Origin: MPNP01 sp026709725
Lineage (GTDB): Bacteria > Pseudomonadota > Alphaproteobacteria > Rhodobacterales > Rhodobacteraceae
DNA: 64,000 nucleotides
Direction: 5' to 3'
NCBI GenBank assembly: GCA_965200805.1
Contig: OZ241384.1
Span: 2,046,001-2,110,000, forward strand
Numbering within the stretch: the stretch's first letter is position 1; each line of letters starts with the position of its first letter. The notes below the pieces were generated by a model that saw nothing but the letters and a program-made list of their open reading frames with translations, searched no databases and had not been told where the DNA came from. Both the position numbers and the translations under genes were made by a program. Below, one piece after another: positions 17,228-25,655 of the stretch.

Positions 17228-18943
17228 ATGCAAGTGAATAAAATCAATCGCAGTTCAAAATGGTACGGAAAGGCCAACAGGGACGGCTTTATTCATCGCA
17301 GCTGGATGAAGAATCAGGGGTTTCCCCATCATGTTTTTGATGGCCGTCCGGTCATTGGCATCTGTAACACATGGTCGGAGCTGACGCCGTGCAATGCCGG
17401 ACTGCGCGGATTGGCCGAGGCCGTCAAACGGGGTGTATGGGAAGCAGGCGGCCTGCCGGTTGAATTCCCTGTCATGTCGCTGGGTGAAACCCAGATCAAA
17501 CCCACAGCCATGCTGTTCCGCAACCTTCTGGCCATGGATGTTGAGGAAAGTATTCGTGGATATGGCATGGATGGTGTTGTTCTGCTTGGCGGCTGCGACA
17601 AGACCACCCCGGGTCAGCTTATGGGGGCTGCATCAGTCGATCTGCCGACAGTTGTGGTATCCGCCGGTCCAATGCTGAACGGGAAATGGCGCGGAAAGGA
17701 TATCGGGTCGGGGACCGATGTATGGAAATTCGATGCGGATGTCAGGGCAGGGCGGATGTCGATGGATGCATTCCTGTCGGCTGAAGCCGGCAATTCACGC
17801 TCTGTTGGCGTTTGCATGACAATGGGAACGGCATCAACAATGGCCAGCCTTTCAGAATCCATGGGCATCAGCCTGCCCGGCAATGGCTCGCTTCCAGCCG
17901 TGGATGCACGACGGACTGCACTTGCCCACATGAGCGGTCGCCGGATTGTGGATCTTGTTCAGCATGGCATCAGGCTCTCAGGCATACTGCAACGGTCGAG
18001 CTTCGAGAATGCGATTATCACCAATGCCGCCATCGGGGGGTCGACCAATGCCGTGGTCCATCTTCTGGCCATTGCCGGCAGACTGGGCATTGATCTCACC
18101 CTGAGGGACTTTGACATCGGCTCCGAAATCCCTCTGCTCGTGAACTGCATGCCGGCCGGCGAGTACCTGATGGAGGACTTCTGTTATGCTGGTGGCATAG
18201 CGGCTGTACTGCGGGAAATCGCAGGATATCTGAAGCCGGCACCAAGTGTTCTGCGGCAGGACATATCAACCTACTGGCAGGACGCCGAGTGCTTCAATCG
18301 GGATGTGATCCGCTCCCTCACCGACCCCCTGCAAGCCAAGGCGGGCATCAGGGTCCTTCAGGGATCACTGGCACCGGATGGGGCGCTGATCAAGCCGGCA
18401 GCAGCCAGCCCCCATCTGTTGAACCACGAAGGGGCGGCCTTTGTCTTTGAGACCATAGAGCACATGAAATCCGTTATCGACGACCCCGATCTCCCGGTTG
18501 ATGAACAGACAATTCTTGTCCTGCGGGGCTGTGGACCCAGGGGGTATCCCGGCATGCCGGAGGTTGGCAATATCCCGATCCCCAAATCGCTCGCGGTCCG
18601 CGGTGTCAGTGACGTCGTGCGCATCTCAGATGCCCGTATGTCCGGAACGGCTTTTGGAACTGTGGTGCTGCATGTTGCCCCGGAATCCCAGATTGGTGGT
18701 CCTCTGGCACTGGTTGAAACCGGTGACAGAATCCGTCTCAACACAAGCGAGGGACGCCTTGATCTCCTGGTTGCTGACGATGTCCTCGCTGCCCGGCGTG
18801 CCAATTGGACACCCGAACCCCCGCCCTATACGCGGGGATACGCCCGTCTCTACATTGATCATGTCATGCAGGCAGACACCGGAGCCGACCTTGATTTTCT
18901 CATCGGTCAGGACACGCGCGAGGTCACCCGTGAAAGCCATTGA
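17228..18943 (+). CDS. IlvD/Edd-family dehydratase, L-arabinonate dehydratase-like
   Basis: An iron-sulfur dehydratase of the IlvD/Edd family. The N-terminal pattern (DGFIHRSWMKNQG, ICNTWSELTPCN) resembles sugar-acid dehydratases such as L-arabinonate dehydratase more than branched-chain IlvD. Cluster cysteines are expected in CNTWSELTPCN, GGCDKTTPGQ and the later SVGVCMTMGTAST. AIGGSTNAVVHLLAIAGR and SDARMSGTAFGTVVLH are conserved family segments. ATG 17228 gives the family-like N-terminus. A GTG at 17210 and the GGAGG just before it leave the start uncertain. A hairpin 30 bp after the stop suggests a single-gene transcript. Confidence 0.88.
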   Translation: MQVNKINRSSKWYGKANRDGFIHRSWMKNQGFPHHVFDGRPVIGICNTWSELTPCNAGLRGLAEAVKRGVWEAGGLPVEFPVMSLGETQIKPTAMLFRNLLAMDVEESIRGYGMDGVVLLGGCDKTTPGQLMGAASVDLPTVVVSAGPMLNGKWRGKDIGSGTDVWKFDADVRAGRMSMDAFLSAEAGNSRSVGVCMTMGTASTMASLSESMGISLPGNGSLPAVDARRTALAHMSGRRIVDLVQHGIRLSGILQRSSFENAIITNAAIGGSTNAVVHLLAIAGRLGIDLTLRDFDIGSEIPLLVNCMPAGEYLMEDFCYAGGIAAVLREIAGYLKPAPSVLRQDISTYWQDAECFNRDVIRSLTDPLQAKAGIRVLQGSLAPDGALIKPAAASPHLLNHEGAAFVFETIEHMKSVIDDPDLPVDEQTILVLRGCGPRGYPGMPEVGNIPIPKSLAVRGVSDVVRISDARMSGTAFGTVVLHVAPESQIGGPLALVETGDRIRLNTSEGRLDLLVADDVLAARRANWTPEPPPYTRGYARLYIDHVMQADTGADLDFLIGQDTREVTRESH

Positions 18944-18972
18944 GCGTTATCTCTTGTCGTGACAGCCGCTAC

Positions 18973-18993
18973 GGTTGATTTTGAGAATCAACC
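18973..18993 (+). terminator. Putative terminator of the IlvD-like gene
   Basis: GGTTGATT and AATCAACC form an 8-bp stem with a 5-nt loop, 30 bp after the stop, followed by TTTCGCTGCTTT. The short imperfect T tract makes it a moderate terminator. Confidence 0.6.
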
Positions 18994-20397
18994 TTTCGCT
19001 GCTTTCCAGGATTGTTTCCGCTCACTTTGGAAAATCCGCCCTCACTCCCGAAGTCGACCGCCGGGAGGCCGCTCCCGCTTCTCCTCAATCCTGTGATTGC
19101 TTGCGCATATCGGGAAATCGTCAAAGTGGCTCACAGGTCCTCTTTTGATGCAGGATCCGGACAATCTTCGCATATCACACATGACGATCAGTCCGGGATG
19201 GACAGGGCGGGAGGTGAGACTGTCACTCCTGAACCGGGTTGAACCGGCGCATAAGACAGACTTTCTGCGTGAGTTTCCGCCAATGGCGTGCCGCTGAGGT
19301 TCTGCAGCATCTGTGCAAGAAACCGGGACCATGACTCTGGGAGTATGCCGGAATGACGGGGGACTCCCGGAGTATCCACGAGGAAAGGCAGGTGAATGCC
19401 TGTGAATTCTCAATCCCTGAAATCGCCTGAGCGCCCTGACATCAGGGAAGTCATGAAGCATATCAGCGACAGGCGCCTTGCTGCCTGCAGGTCCACCGCC
19501 ACATCAGCGGTTGATGCGCCTGCCCTTGACCCGTTGAGCACCCGATTCTCCGGACTGTTGCTTGAAACCACAGGCAGATTCGAGATCGTGCTCCGCTATG
19601 CCGTCGTGAAATCGGTCATGAACCATTTCGACCGGTCGGACTGGTGTCGTGCCGGCTTCTCTACATGGGATCCTGACGATGGGCGGTGCAAGAATATCCG
19701 GGAGGACCGCAAGACACTGAAGTGCCGCGGCCGCAAGGATGACTCCGATGGAGTCATGCCCGAACTGACCTTCAATTTCCGGGCCGCCCTGCATGGAAAA
19801 AATATCGCGGGAAATTCTGGACTCCATTCCTGCGGAAGGCCTGGGCTTGGGGAGGGCGTCAGGGCGTTGCACGGGGATCTGCTGAAAATCAGGAATCCGG
19901 AAAACCGGATCGCTCACCACGAACCTGTCTTTGCTCAAGAATTGAGGAAAGCCTCTGATCGTGTTCCTTGCCGTCCGGGGGCAGCTGCCCCCGGACCATC
20001 ATGCCCGGCTCCCGGACCGTGTGCTTGGGGAACCGGTCGATGTCAGTCAGGAAATCAGGTCTGTTGTCGAATGAAGGACGGTTTGACAGGTTCCGGTTTC
20101 CGTAATCGGGTGAAGTGGGGCCGGCTGGTCGTGCCGGATAAAATTTGCGGCAGGAATCACAGACTGACGACAATCCGCGCGAATTGCTGTAGACAGGTAT
20201 TGAGTGATGCAGGGCTGGGCGGGGGATTGAAAATCCAGACGAATGAAGCATCTGCCAGATCGGCGGGAGAAGGAAAATGTCGTCCCGAAGATAGAATGAC
20301 AGAGGCTTGTTTGGCGTGCGCCCGGGCAGGGTCATATTTCGGTCCGTTCCTGTCAGAGGTATATGACAGGACAACTTGACAATGAGAGTGGTGAAAG
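18994..20397. other. 1.4-kb spacer, probably decayed or non-coding
   Basis: No gene recognised. A plus-strand frame at 19396-20379 stays open for 327 codons, but its product is rich in Cys, Arg and Gly and has no domain signature. It contains a perfect small palindrome (8-bp arms, 3-nt loop, 19739-19757). I regard this as likely non-coding or an old remnant. The promoter of the S49 peptidase should lie at its right end. Confidence 0.5.
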
Positions 20398-21234
20398 ATG
20401 AGCAAGAAACGATTTGGACTGGAGCGGGTTCGAACGCTCAGCAAGACCCTGTTTAAGAAAAAACCCGTGGTTTCGGTTCTGCGACTGGAAGGAATCATCA
20501 TGGCGGGTGGACCGGCGCGGCAATCGGCGATGAATTACCGGCAAATGGCACCGCTTATCGAAAAGGCTTTCAATCGCGGCAAACCATCCGCCGTGGCCCT
20601 GGTCATCAACTCGCCTGGTGGATCGCCTGTGCAGAGCAGTCTGATCGCGCGTCGAATTCGGGAACTGGCCGATGAAAAACAAATCCCGGTCTTTTCGTTT
20701 GTCGAGGATCTCGCTGCCTCCGGCGGATACTGGCTCGCTGTGGCGGGTGATGCAATCTATCTTGATGACAGTTCGATTGTCGGATCAATCGGCGTTATTT
20801 CCTCCTCCTTCGGCCTTCACAAGTTTCTGGAGCATCACGGCATCGAGCGGCGGATCTATACAGCTGGCAAGGATAAAAGCATGCTTGATCCATTCCAGCC
20901 GCAAAAACAGGGCGATGTCAAGCGGCTCAAGGAAGTCCAGTCGCATATGCACAAGACCTTCATTGCCCATGTCAAGGAGCGGCGGGGTGAAGCCATTGGT
21001 GATCATAACGTCTATTCAGGCCGGTTCTGGGTGGGACAACAGGCAATTGAAAACGGTCTCGCTGACCAGATCGGGTATCTTGTTCCGGTGATGCAGAAGA
21101 CCTATGGCGACGATGTCAGGTTCAAACACTATGCGATGAGCAAAAAAATACTCGGGCTCATCGGCACCCGTCTTCTGGTCAGCCTGCTGGATCTGTTCGA
21201 AGAACGCCTGAGACGATCACATTATGGTCTCTGA
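20398..21234 (+). CDS. S49-family signal peptide peptidase-like serine protease
   Basis: A 278-residue SppA/SohB-type protease with a Ser-Lys dyad. The serine is in VEDLAASGGYWLA (near residue 107), and the lysine region follows in a helix after SIVGSIGVISSS. The N-terminal half has the crotonase-like strands VSVLRLEGII and ALVINSPGGSPVQS. The N-terminus lacks a clear transmembrane segment; a C-terminal amphipathic stretch (ILGLIGTRLLVSLLDLF) may contact the membrane. It is the first gene of a short plus-strand group with the SDR reductase. The role is probably turnover of cleaved signal peptides or membrane proteins. Confidence 0.9.
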   Translation: MSKKRFGLERVRTLSKTLFKKKPVVSVLRLEGIIMAGGPARQSAMNYRQMAPLIEKAFNRGKPSAVALVINSPGGSPVQSSLIARRIRELADEKQIPVFSFVEDLAASGGYWLAVAGDAIYLDDSSIVGSIGVISSSFGLHKFLEHHGIERRIYTAGKDKSMLDPFQPQKQGDVKRLKEVQSHMHKTFIAHVKERRGEAIGDHNVYSGRFWVGQQAIENGLADQIGYLVPVMQKTYGDDVRFKHYAMSKKILGLIGTRLLVSLLDLFEERLRRSHYGL

Positions 21235-21307
21235 GCAAACCGAAAGATCATCTGAACCGACGCGGCGCCGTCTGGTCCAACGGGTGCATGCGAGCGGCAT
21301 TCCATGA
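21224..21307 (+). CDS. Possible 27-codon coupling ORF between peptidase and reductase
   Basis: ATG 21224 lies inside the 3' end of the peptidase gene (11-bp overlap). The frame runs to TGA 21305-21307, overlapping the reductase ATG by 4 bp. The peptide begins MVSEQTERSSEPTRRR. Double overlap suggests translational coupling, but such a short frame may be chance. Confidence 0.3.
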   Translation: MVSEQTERSSEPTRRRLVQRVHASGIP

Positions 21308-22062
21308 CAAATCGGGCTGCGCTCGTGACAGGGGCCGGCGCCCGGATTGGTCGGGCCATGGCCCTTGATCTGGCAGCCTTCGGGCACGATCTTGTCATCC
21401 ATTACCATACATCGAAATCGGGTGCGGAAGAAGTTGCGCATGCGGCTTGCAGGCAGGGGGTCTCCGCGGTTGCCCTCTGTGCTGATTTTCTTGATCCGGA
21501 TGCAGTTCGGCAGCTCATGGGGCGGGCGACCCGGGCTCTTGGCAAGGAGATCGGAATCCTCATCAACAATGCCTCACTCTTTTCCCCGAACACACTGGAG
21601 ACGGCAACTGAAGCGGACTGGGCCGGCCATGTCGAGACCAATCTGCACGCACCCTTCATTCTGACCCAATGCTTCGCTCGGCAATTTGCTCCTGACCTGC
21701 AACGGGATGCCAATGATGAAGTTCTTGCCAAGGGCATGATCGTCAACATGATCGACCAGTGTGTCCTTAATCCGGGCGAGACGTTTGCAACCTACACGCT
21801 GGCCAAGATGGCTCTTTGGGATCTGACCCGCACATCGGCCATCAGCCTTGCGCCCCATATCCGTGTCAATGCAATTGGCCCGGGACCCACACTCCCGGCT
21901 TCACGGCAGACAGCCGAAAATTTTGCGCGCCTGAGATGCGGAACCCTCCTTGAACGGGGGGGCAATCTTGAGGATGTTCTCGCAGCCCTCCGCTTTCTCC
22001 TGTCCTGCCCTGCTGTGACAGGGCAACTCATCTGCGTTGATGGCGGACAGCATCTGCAATAG
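21304..22062 (+). CDS. SDR oxidoreductase, pteridine reductase (FolM)-like
   Basis: A 252-residue short-chain dehydrogenase. The nucleotide loop TGAGARIGRAMA carries the Arg typical of pteridine and dihydromonapterin reductases (TGAxxRIG). NNASLFSPNTLE and the Tyr-X3-Lys YTLAKMA complete the active site. DGGQHLQ closes the protein. FolM-type enzymes keep tetrahydropterins or folates reduced, which is the best guess here. Other SDR substrates remain possible. Ends in TAG. Confidence 0.82.
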   Translation: MTNRAALVTGAGARIGRAMALDLAAFGHDLVIHYHTSKSGAEEVAHAACRQGVSAVALCADFLDPDAVRQLMGRATRALGKEIGILINNASLFSPNTLETATEADWAGHVETNLHAPFILTQCFARQFAPDLQRDANDEVLAKGMIVNMIDQCVLNPGETFATYTLAKMALWDLTRTSAISLAPHIRVNAIGPGPTLPASRQTAENFARLRCGTLLERGGNLEDVLAALRFLLSCPAVTGQLICVDGGQHLQ

Positions 22063-22143
22063 CACACGATCCAGTGCCGTGCCCAGGCGACTGTCCGAGC
22101 GGGCATCACGCCCCCAGCACACGGTCAAACCGTCCGGGACCGA

Positions 22144-22470
22144 TTCTGTTGTGTCCGGCCTCCCTCCGTCTGCAACACCCCGTTCTCCAGCAACCGGGCG
22201 GAAAGGGACTTCCGGGTGGCCAGGGCCAGGCAGAAGGTCTCCGGTCGCTTCCGCAACATGCTCTTCGCACACACCTGCTGCCGGATATCCAGCGCCCCCC
22301 GGACAATGGCGGTGCCCGGACACAATCCACCTGCTGCCATCACCATCGCCCTGCTGGGAAAGGCCGTTGCATGCCCTGATCAGGGGACAATCTGGCAACC
22401 TGTCAGCTCACGCACACACCCGGATCCGGATCAGTTTCATGCAAAACGGTCCCGCATGATGCAGATCGGG
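22144..22470 (+). pseudogene. IS66-family transposase C-terminal remnant, copy 1
   Basis: The plus frame through 22177 reads TPFSSNRAERDFRVARARQK, then VSGRFRNMLFAHTCCRI. This is the conserved C-terminal end of IS66-family transposases (PFxNNxAERDxRMxKxxQKxSGxFRT). The catalytic core, start codon and partner genes are absent. It matches the second remnant at 57206-57472. It marks an old insertion; the flanks show no clear terminal repeats. Confidence 0.75.
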
Positions 22471-22672
22471 ATTCGCCAGATCCCGGCAGAGACAGCCGCA
22501 TGGTTCACCCCGGCGCGGAAACACGCGCAGATCCGACGCACAGTGTCCGGGATTGAGCGGGATTGAGTCCTATGACGGGTGGGTGCTTCCGTGATATCAT
22601 GGACCGACCCGCCCGGGTGGCGGATCTTCAGCCTCTACCGCCGCAACGATACCCGCGGGCGGCATGCCGCCC

Positions 22673-22973
22673 TCCTTGACATCCCCCGTCATGCTCCTTA
22701 CCCTTCGAGACCATGAGCACCGAGAGCCCGGACTGTGGACTGCGCGAGCGCATGGCGCGCCTGGAGGAAAGCATGAAGACGATGCAAGCCGAATACCGCA
22801 CCGACATTGCCCGCCTGGCGGAGGATATGGCCAAGCGGGATGTGGAGGCCGCCAGACGGGATGTGGAGGCCGCCAGGCGCGACAAGGACAACCTGCGCTG
22901 GCAGATCGGCCTGTGGGTTGCGGCCGTGGTGATCATCGGCGTCCTCATCCGCTGGCCTGCCAGCTGACCGAAG
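22673..22973 (+). repeat. Long direct repeat, copy 1 (301 bp)
   Basis: Nearly identical to 25248-25527, apart from a 21-bp internal insertion and a few substitutions. It covers the small gene and about 40 bp upstream, including TCCTTGACATCCCCCGTCAT, so the promoter region is duplicated too. The two copies frame the GC-rich repeat island. Confidence 0.92.
22713..22967 (+). CDS. Small coiled-coil membrane protein, paralogue 1
   Basis: An 84-residue protein of unknown function: a charged N-terminus, a coiled coil of about 50 residues (RLEESMKTMQAEYRTDIARL and following), then one C-terminal transmembrane helix, WQIGLWVAAVVIIGVLI. It is predicted to be tail-anchored with the coil in the cytoplasm. 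The coil holds the heptad RDVEAAR twice in tandem, against once in paralogue 2, a 21-bp in-frame expansion. A third, diverged paralogue is at 41322-41555. Its preservation in three places argues that it is a real gene family, perhaps mobile. Confidence 0.75.
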   Translation: MSTESPDCGLRERMARLEESMKTMQAEYRTDIARLAEDMAKRDVEAARRDVEAARRDKDNLRWQIGLWVAAVVIIGVLIRWPAS

Positions 22974-23511
22974 GTCCGCCGCAACGATACCCGCGGGCAG
23001 CATGCCCCAATCAGCGATCAGAAACAGGGAAAAACCCGGTCAATCCCTGAATCTCCACTGGTAATCGTGTCGACCATCAAAATCACAATTAACCCACCGG
23101 GTGAATGCAATGCGACACAAAACCGCGCTTCCCTTCACCATCACATTCGAGGACCCGGCCATCACGCCCCATGGCGGCCCACCCATGACATTCCGGCCCC
23201 CAGGGCAAAGACAGGGCCCAGGGCCCAGGGCCAGACCAAACGCCCCACCCGCCGCACCTAGGGCCGGCACGACGGCCCGATGATCCGCGCCCCCTCCGGC
23301 ATGACCTGTGCGGGCTGATGACCATCATCGCCCCTCCCTGTCCGTCATGGGGGCCTCTCCCCACCGATCATCAGGGGACGGGGCCGCCGTCAGGCGGGCG
23401 GGGGTCACGGCCGTCACCCCCGCCCGCCCGTGATGAAGGATGGGGCGCCACCCGCATCCCCACCGGCAGGACGGACGCCGGGGCCGCCTGTCGGGCGGCC
23501 CCGGCCTGTCA

Positions 23512-23657
23512 TCACGGAGAGGGGCCATCGTCACGGAGAGGGGCCATCGTCACGGAGAGGGGCCATCGTCACGGAGAGGGGCCATCGTCACGGAGAGGGG
23601 CCATCGTCACGGAGAGGGGCCATCGTCACGGAGAGGGGCCATCGTCACGGAGAGGGG
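23512..23657. repeat. 19-bp tandem array, seven full copies
   Basis: TCACGGAGAGGGGCCATCG is repeated exactly seven times plus a partial eighth. The period of 19 is not a multiple of three, so each reading frame encodes the same 19-residue peptide repeat. There are no spacers between units, so this is a satellite array and not CRISPR. Confidence 0.95.
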
Positions 23658-23997
23658 GCGCCCGTCCCCATGCGCGGGGCGACCGGGCGATGATGGTGTC
23701 CGTCCCCGGGACCGGCATGATCATCCCCGGCCCTCCGTGATGACGGCCCCCGCATCATCACGGAGGGTCCCGGGATCCGCCCCGGGGATGCGCGGTCCGG
23801 ACATGGCACGGGCCGGAGCCAATTCGAGGGCCCCGGGATCCGCCCCGGGGATGCGACCCCTGTCACGGTGCGCCCGGACACCGCCGGCGATCAGGCCGCC
23901 CTCATCCGCGACGGCAACCGCCCCGATGATCGGCCTGAACCGTTGCAGCCCCATCCCAGATCACTCCGGCCAGATCACTCCGGGGGCCGCATCCCCT

Positions 23998-24056
23998 CCA
24001 TCATCGGGGCCCTCCATCATCGGGGCCCTTCATCATCGGGGCCCTTCATCATCGCC
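23998..24056. repeat. 16-bp tandem array
   Basis: About three and a half copies of (C/T)CATCATCGGGGCCCT. It lies within the GC-rich island. No function is apparent. Confidence 0.85.
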
Positions 24057-24626
24057 CGCACGCCATGACCGTCCGGCCCTGCATGAACAGGCCCGGGCGG
24101 CGATCATGGCCACCCGGCCCGGGGCGGGGTCGGCACCGGATGCCCATGGGCCGGACGAAGCGGGGGTCTCCCCTCTGCGATCCCCCGGGCCGGGATCCCC
24201 CCGGTCACCGGCATGGCAGCCCGGATGCGCACGGATGCGGCGGTCCGCTTCGCGGCCGCACGCCCATCCCCCGTGATCCCCCTCCCGTCACCCCCGGGCC
24301 ATCGACCGGCCGGCGACCGGGACCGATGCGATCCCCAGGGAATCAGCCATCGGGGGACCCGGGGCGACCGGACCCCCGCCTTCCGGGTCCCCGCATCGGG
24401 ATGAGGGTGGGGGTTGCGACCCATGGTCCGGCGCAGGGTGCGGACCGTCCCGCCGGGGGTGGCGCCGACGTCCCGGCTGAAGGGGCGTCCCCGACCGGGG
24501 CGTCCCTGACGGACGGGGGCATGACGGACGGTCTCTGGACCCCGACGATCCGGACCCCGGCTCCAGCTCTCCTGCATGAGCCACACCATCATCGCCCCCG
24601 CCCCGATGGGCTTGATGGAGGAGGGG

Positions 24627-24722
24627 GTCCGATGTCCAAGGGGGGTCCGATGTCCAGGGGGGGTCCGATGTCCAGGGGGGGGTCCGATGTCCAGGGGGGG
24701 TCCGATGTCCAAGGGGGGGGGA
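24627..24722. repeat. 18/19-bp tandem array with variable G runs
   Basis: Five copies of GTCCGATGTCCA, at 24627, 24645, 24663, 24682 and 24700, each followed by a purine tract of five to nine bases. Variable G-run length within one array is a sign of slippage. Confidence 0.9.
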
Positions 24723-25247
24723 TCATGGAGGGGGATCGTCCTCGACCGCTCCCTGCACCGGATCCGCATGAAACCCCGGGAGGAAGGGCCGGGAGGGAGG
24801 GGCGTCCGCGTCCTCCTCATCCCAATGGTCTCAATGGGCGGGGGTCTCAATGGGCGGGGGCGGGCCGTCCCGTCCGTCATGCCCGGGGCTGTCCCAACAT
24901 GTTCAATTGAGAGGGGGGCGTCGCCCTCTCCCTTCCCTGCGGGGGGACGGACGAGATCCCCGGAGTCATCAATTGGGGCCACGGGCCGGCTCGGGGAGAT
25001 CCCCGCCGCGCCCACCTGACCCCGGACCCTCTCCCCCGGGCACGGCCCGCACCGACTCCGGAACGGGCGGAATTGGATGCCCCTGAGTGCCCCATCACAC
25101 CCCGGCGGGCGGGAGAATCCCCCGGGCCGGCCCCGGCGGCGGGCTGGCGGGCCCGGGGTGGAGAGATCCGGGGCGCGGGAATTCGGGACGAATGGGCCCC
25201 GCGGCGGATTCGGGCGATTGGGTCGGTGATTGGGGGGGAGGCCGCCG

Positions 25248-25527
25248 TCCTTGACATCCCCCGTCATGCTCCTTACCCTTCGAGACCATGAGCACCGAGA
25301 GCCCGGACTGTGGACTGCGCGAACGCATGGCGCGCCTGGAGGAAAGCATGAAGACGATGCAAGCCGAATACCGCACCGACATTGCCCGCCTGGCGGAGGA
25401 TATGGCCAAGCGGGATGTGGAGGCCGCCAGGCGCGACAAGGACAACCTGCGCTGGCAGATCGGCCTGTGGGTTGCGGCCGTGGTGATCATCGGCGTCCTC
25501 ATCCGCTGGCCTGCCAGCTGACCGAAG
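25248..25527 (+). repeat. Long direct repeat, copy 2 (280 bp)
   Basis: Second copy of the 301-bp block at 22673-22973; it is shorter by exactly 21 bp (one heptad of the coiled coil). It closes the GC-rich repeat island on the right. Confidence 0.92.
25288..25521 (+). CDS. Small coiled-coil membrane protein, paralogue 2
   Basis: A 77-residue protein, almost identical to paralogue 1 but with a single RDVEAAR heptad. It has the same coil (MARLEESMKTMQAEYRTDIA) and the same terminal membrane helix. High identity over coding and upstream DNA implies a recent duplication. Function is unknown. Confidence 0.75.
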   Translation: MSTESPDCGLRERMARLEESMKTMQAEYRTDIARLAEDMAKRDVEAARRDKDNLRWQIGLWVAAVVIIGVLIRWPAS

Positions 25528-25655
25528 ACCCGCCGCTCCAGCCCCCTGCCTGTCAATCAAAAAGACCTGACCCCGTATCACCCACTTGTATTCTGCCGGT
25601 TTCCCGTACTGGAGCCGATATCGGGAAAGTGAAGCAGCATCGGTGGCACTGCGGG

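Larger units (their letters stand above)
22638..23006. repeat. 31-bp direct repeats flanking a small membrane gene
   Basis: The 31-mer at 22638-22668 recurs at 22976-23006 with one mismatch. The two copies bracket the small coiled-coil gene at 22713-22967. They could be footprints of a segmental duplication or of element insertion. Confidence 0.85.
23040..25240. repeat. GC-rich island of tandem repeats between two gene copies
   Basis: About 2.2 kb of extreme GC content with several short tandem arrays: 19-bp units at 23512, 16-bp units at 23998, 18-19-bp units at 24627 and a 17-bp pair near 24833. A repeated block containing GGGATCCGCCCCGGGGATGC is at about 23770 and 23835. Open frames run through it on both strands (for example a 387-codon minus frame) but only because stops are rare. 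Products are Pro/Arg/Gly repeats with no domain. I treat it as non-coding and slippage-prone. Confidence 0.75.

Noticed and set aside
19396..20379. 327-codon plus-strand frame
   Set aside because: Unusual composition (Cys, Arg, Gly), no domain and no ribosome site that stands out.
23512..23657. CRISPR-like array
   Set aside because: Units are directly adjacent with no spacers and are only 19 bp, so it is a satellite repeat.
24104..25267. 387-codon minus-strand frame in the GC-rich island
   Set aside because: Open only because stops are rare; the product is a Pro/Arg/Gly repeat and crosses several DNA satellites.
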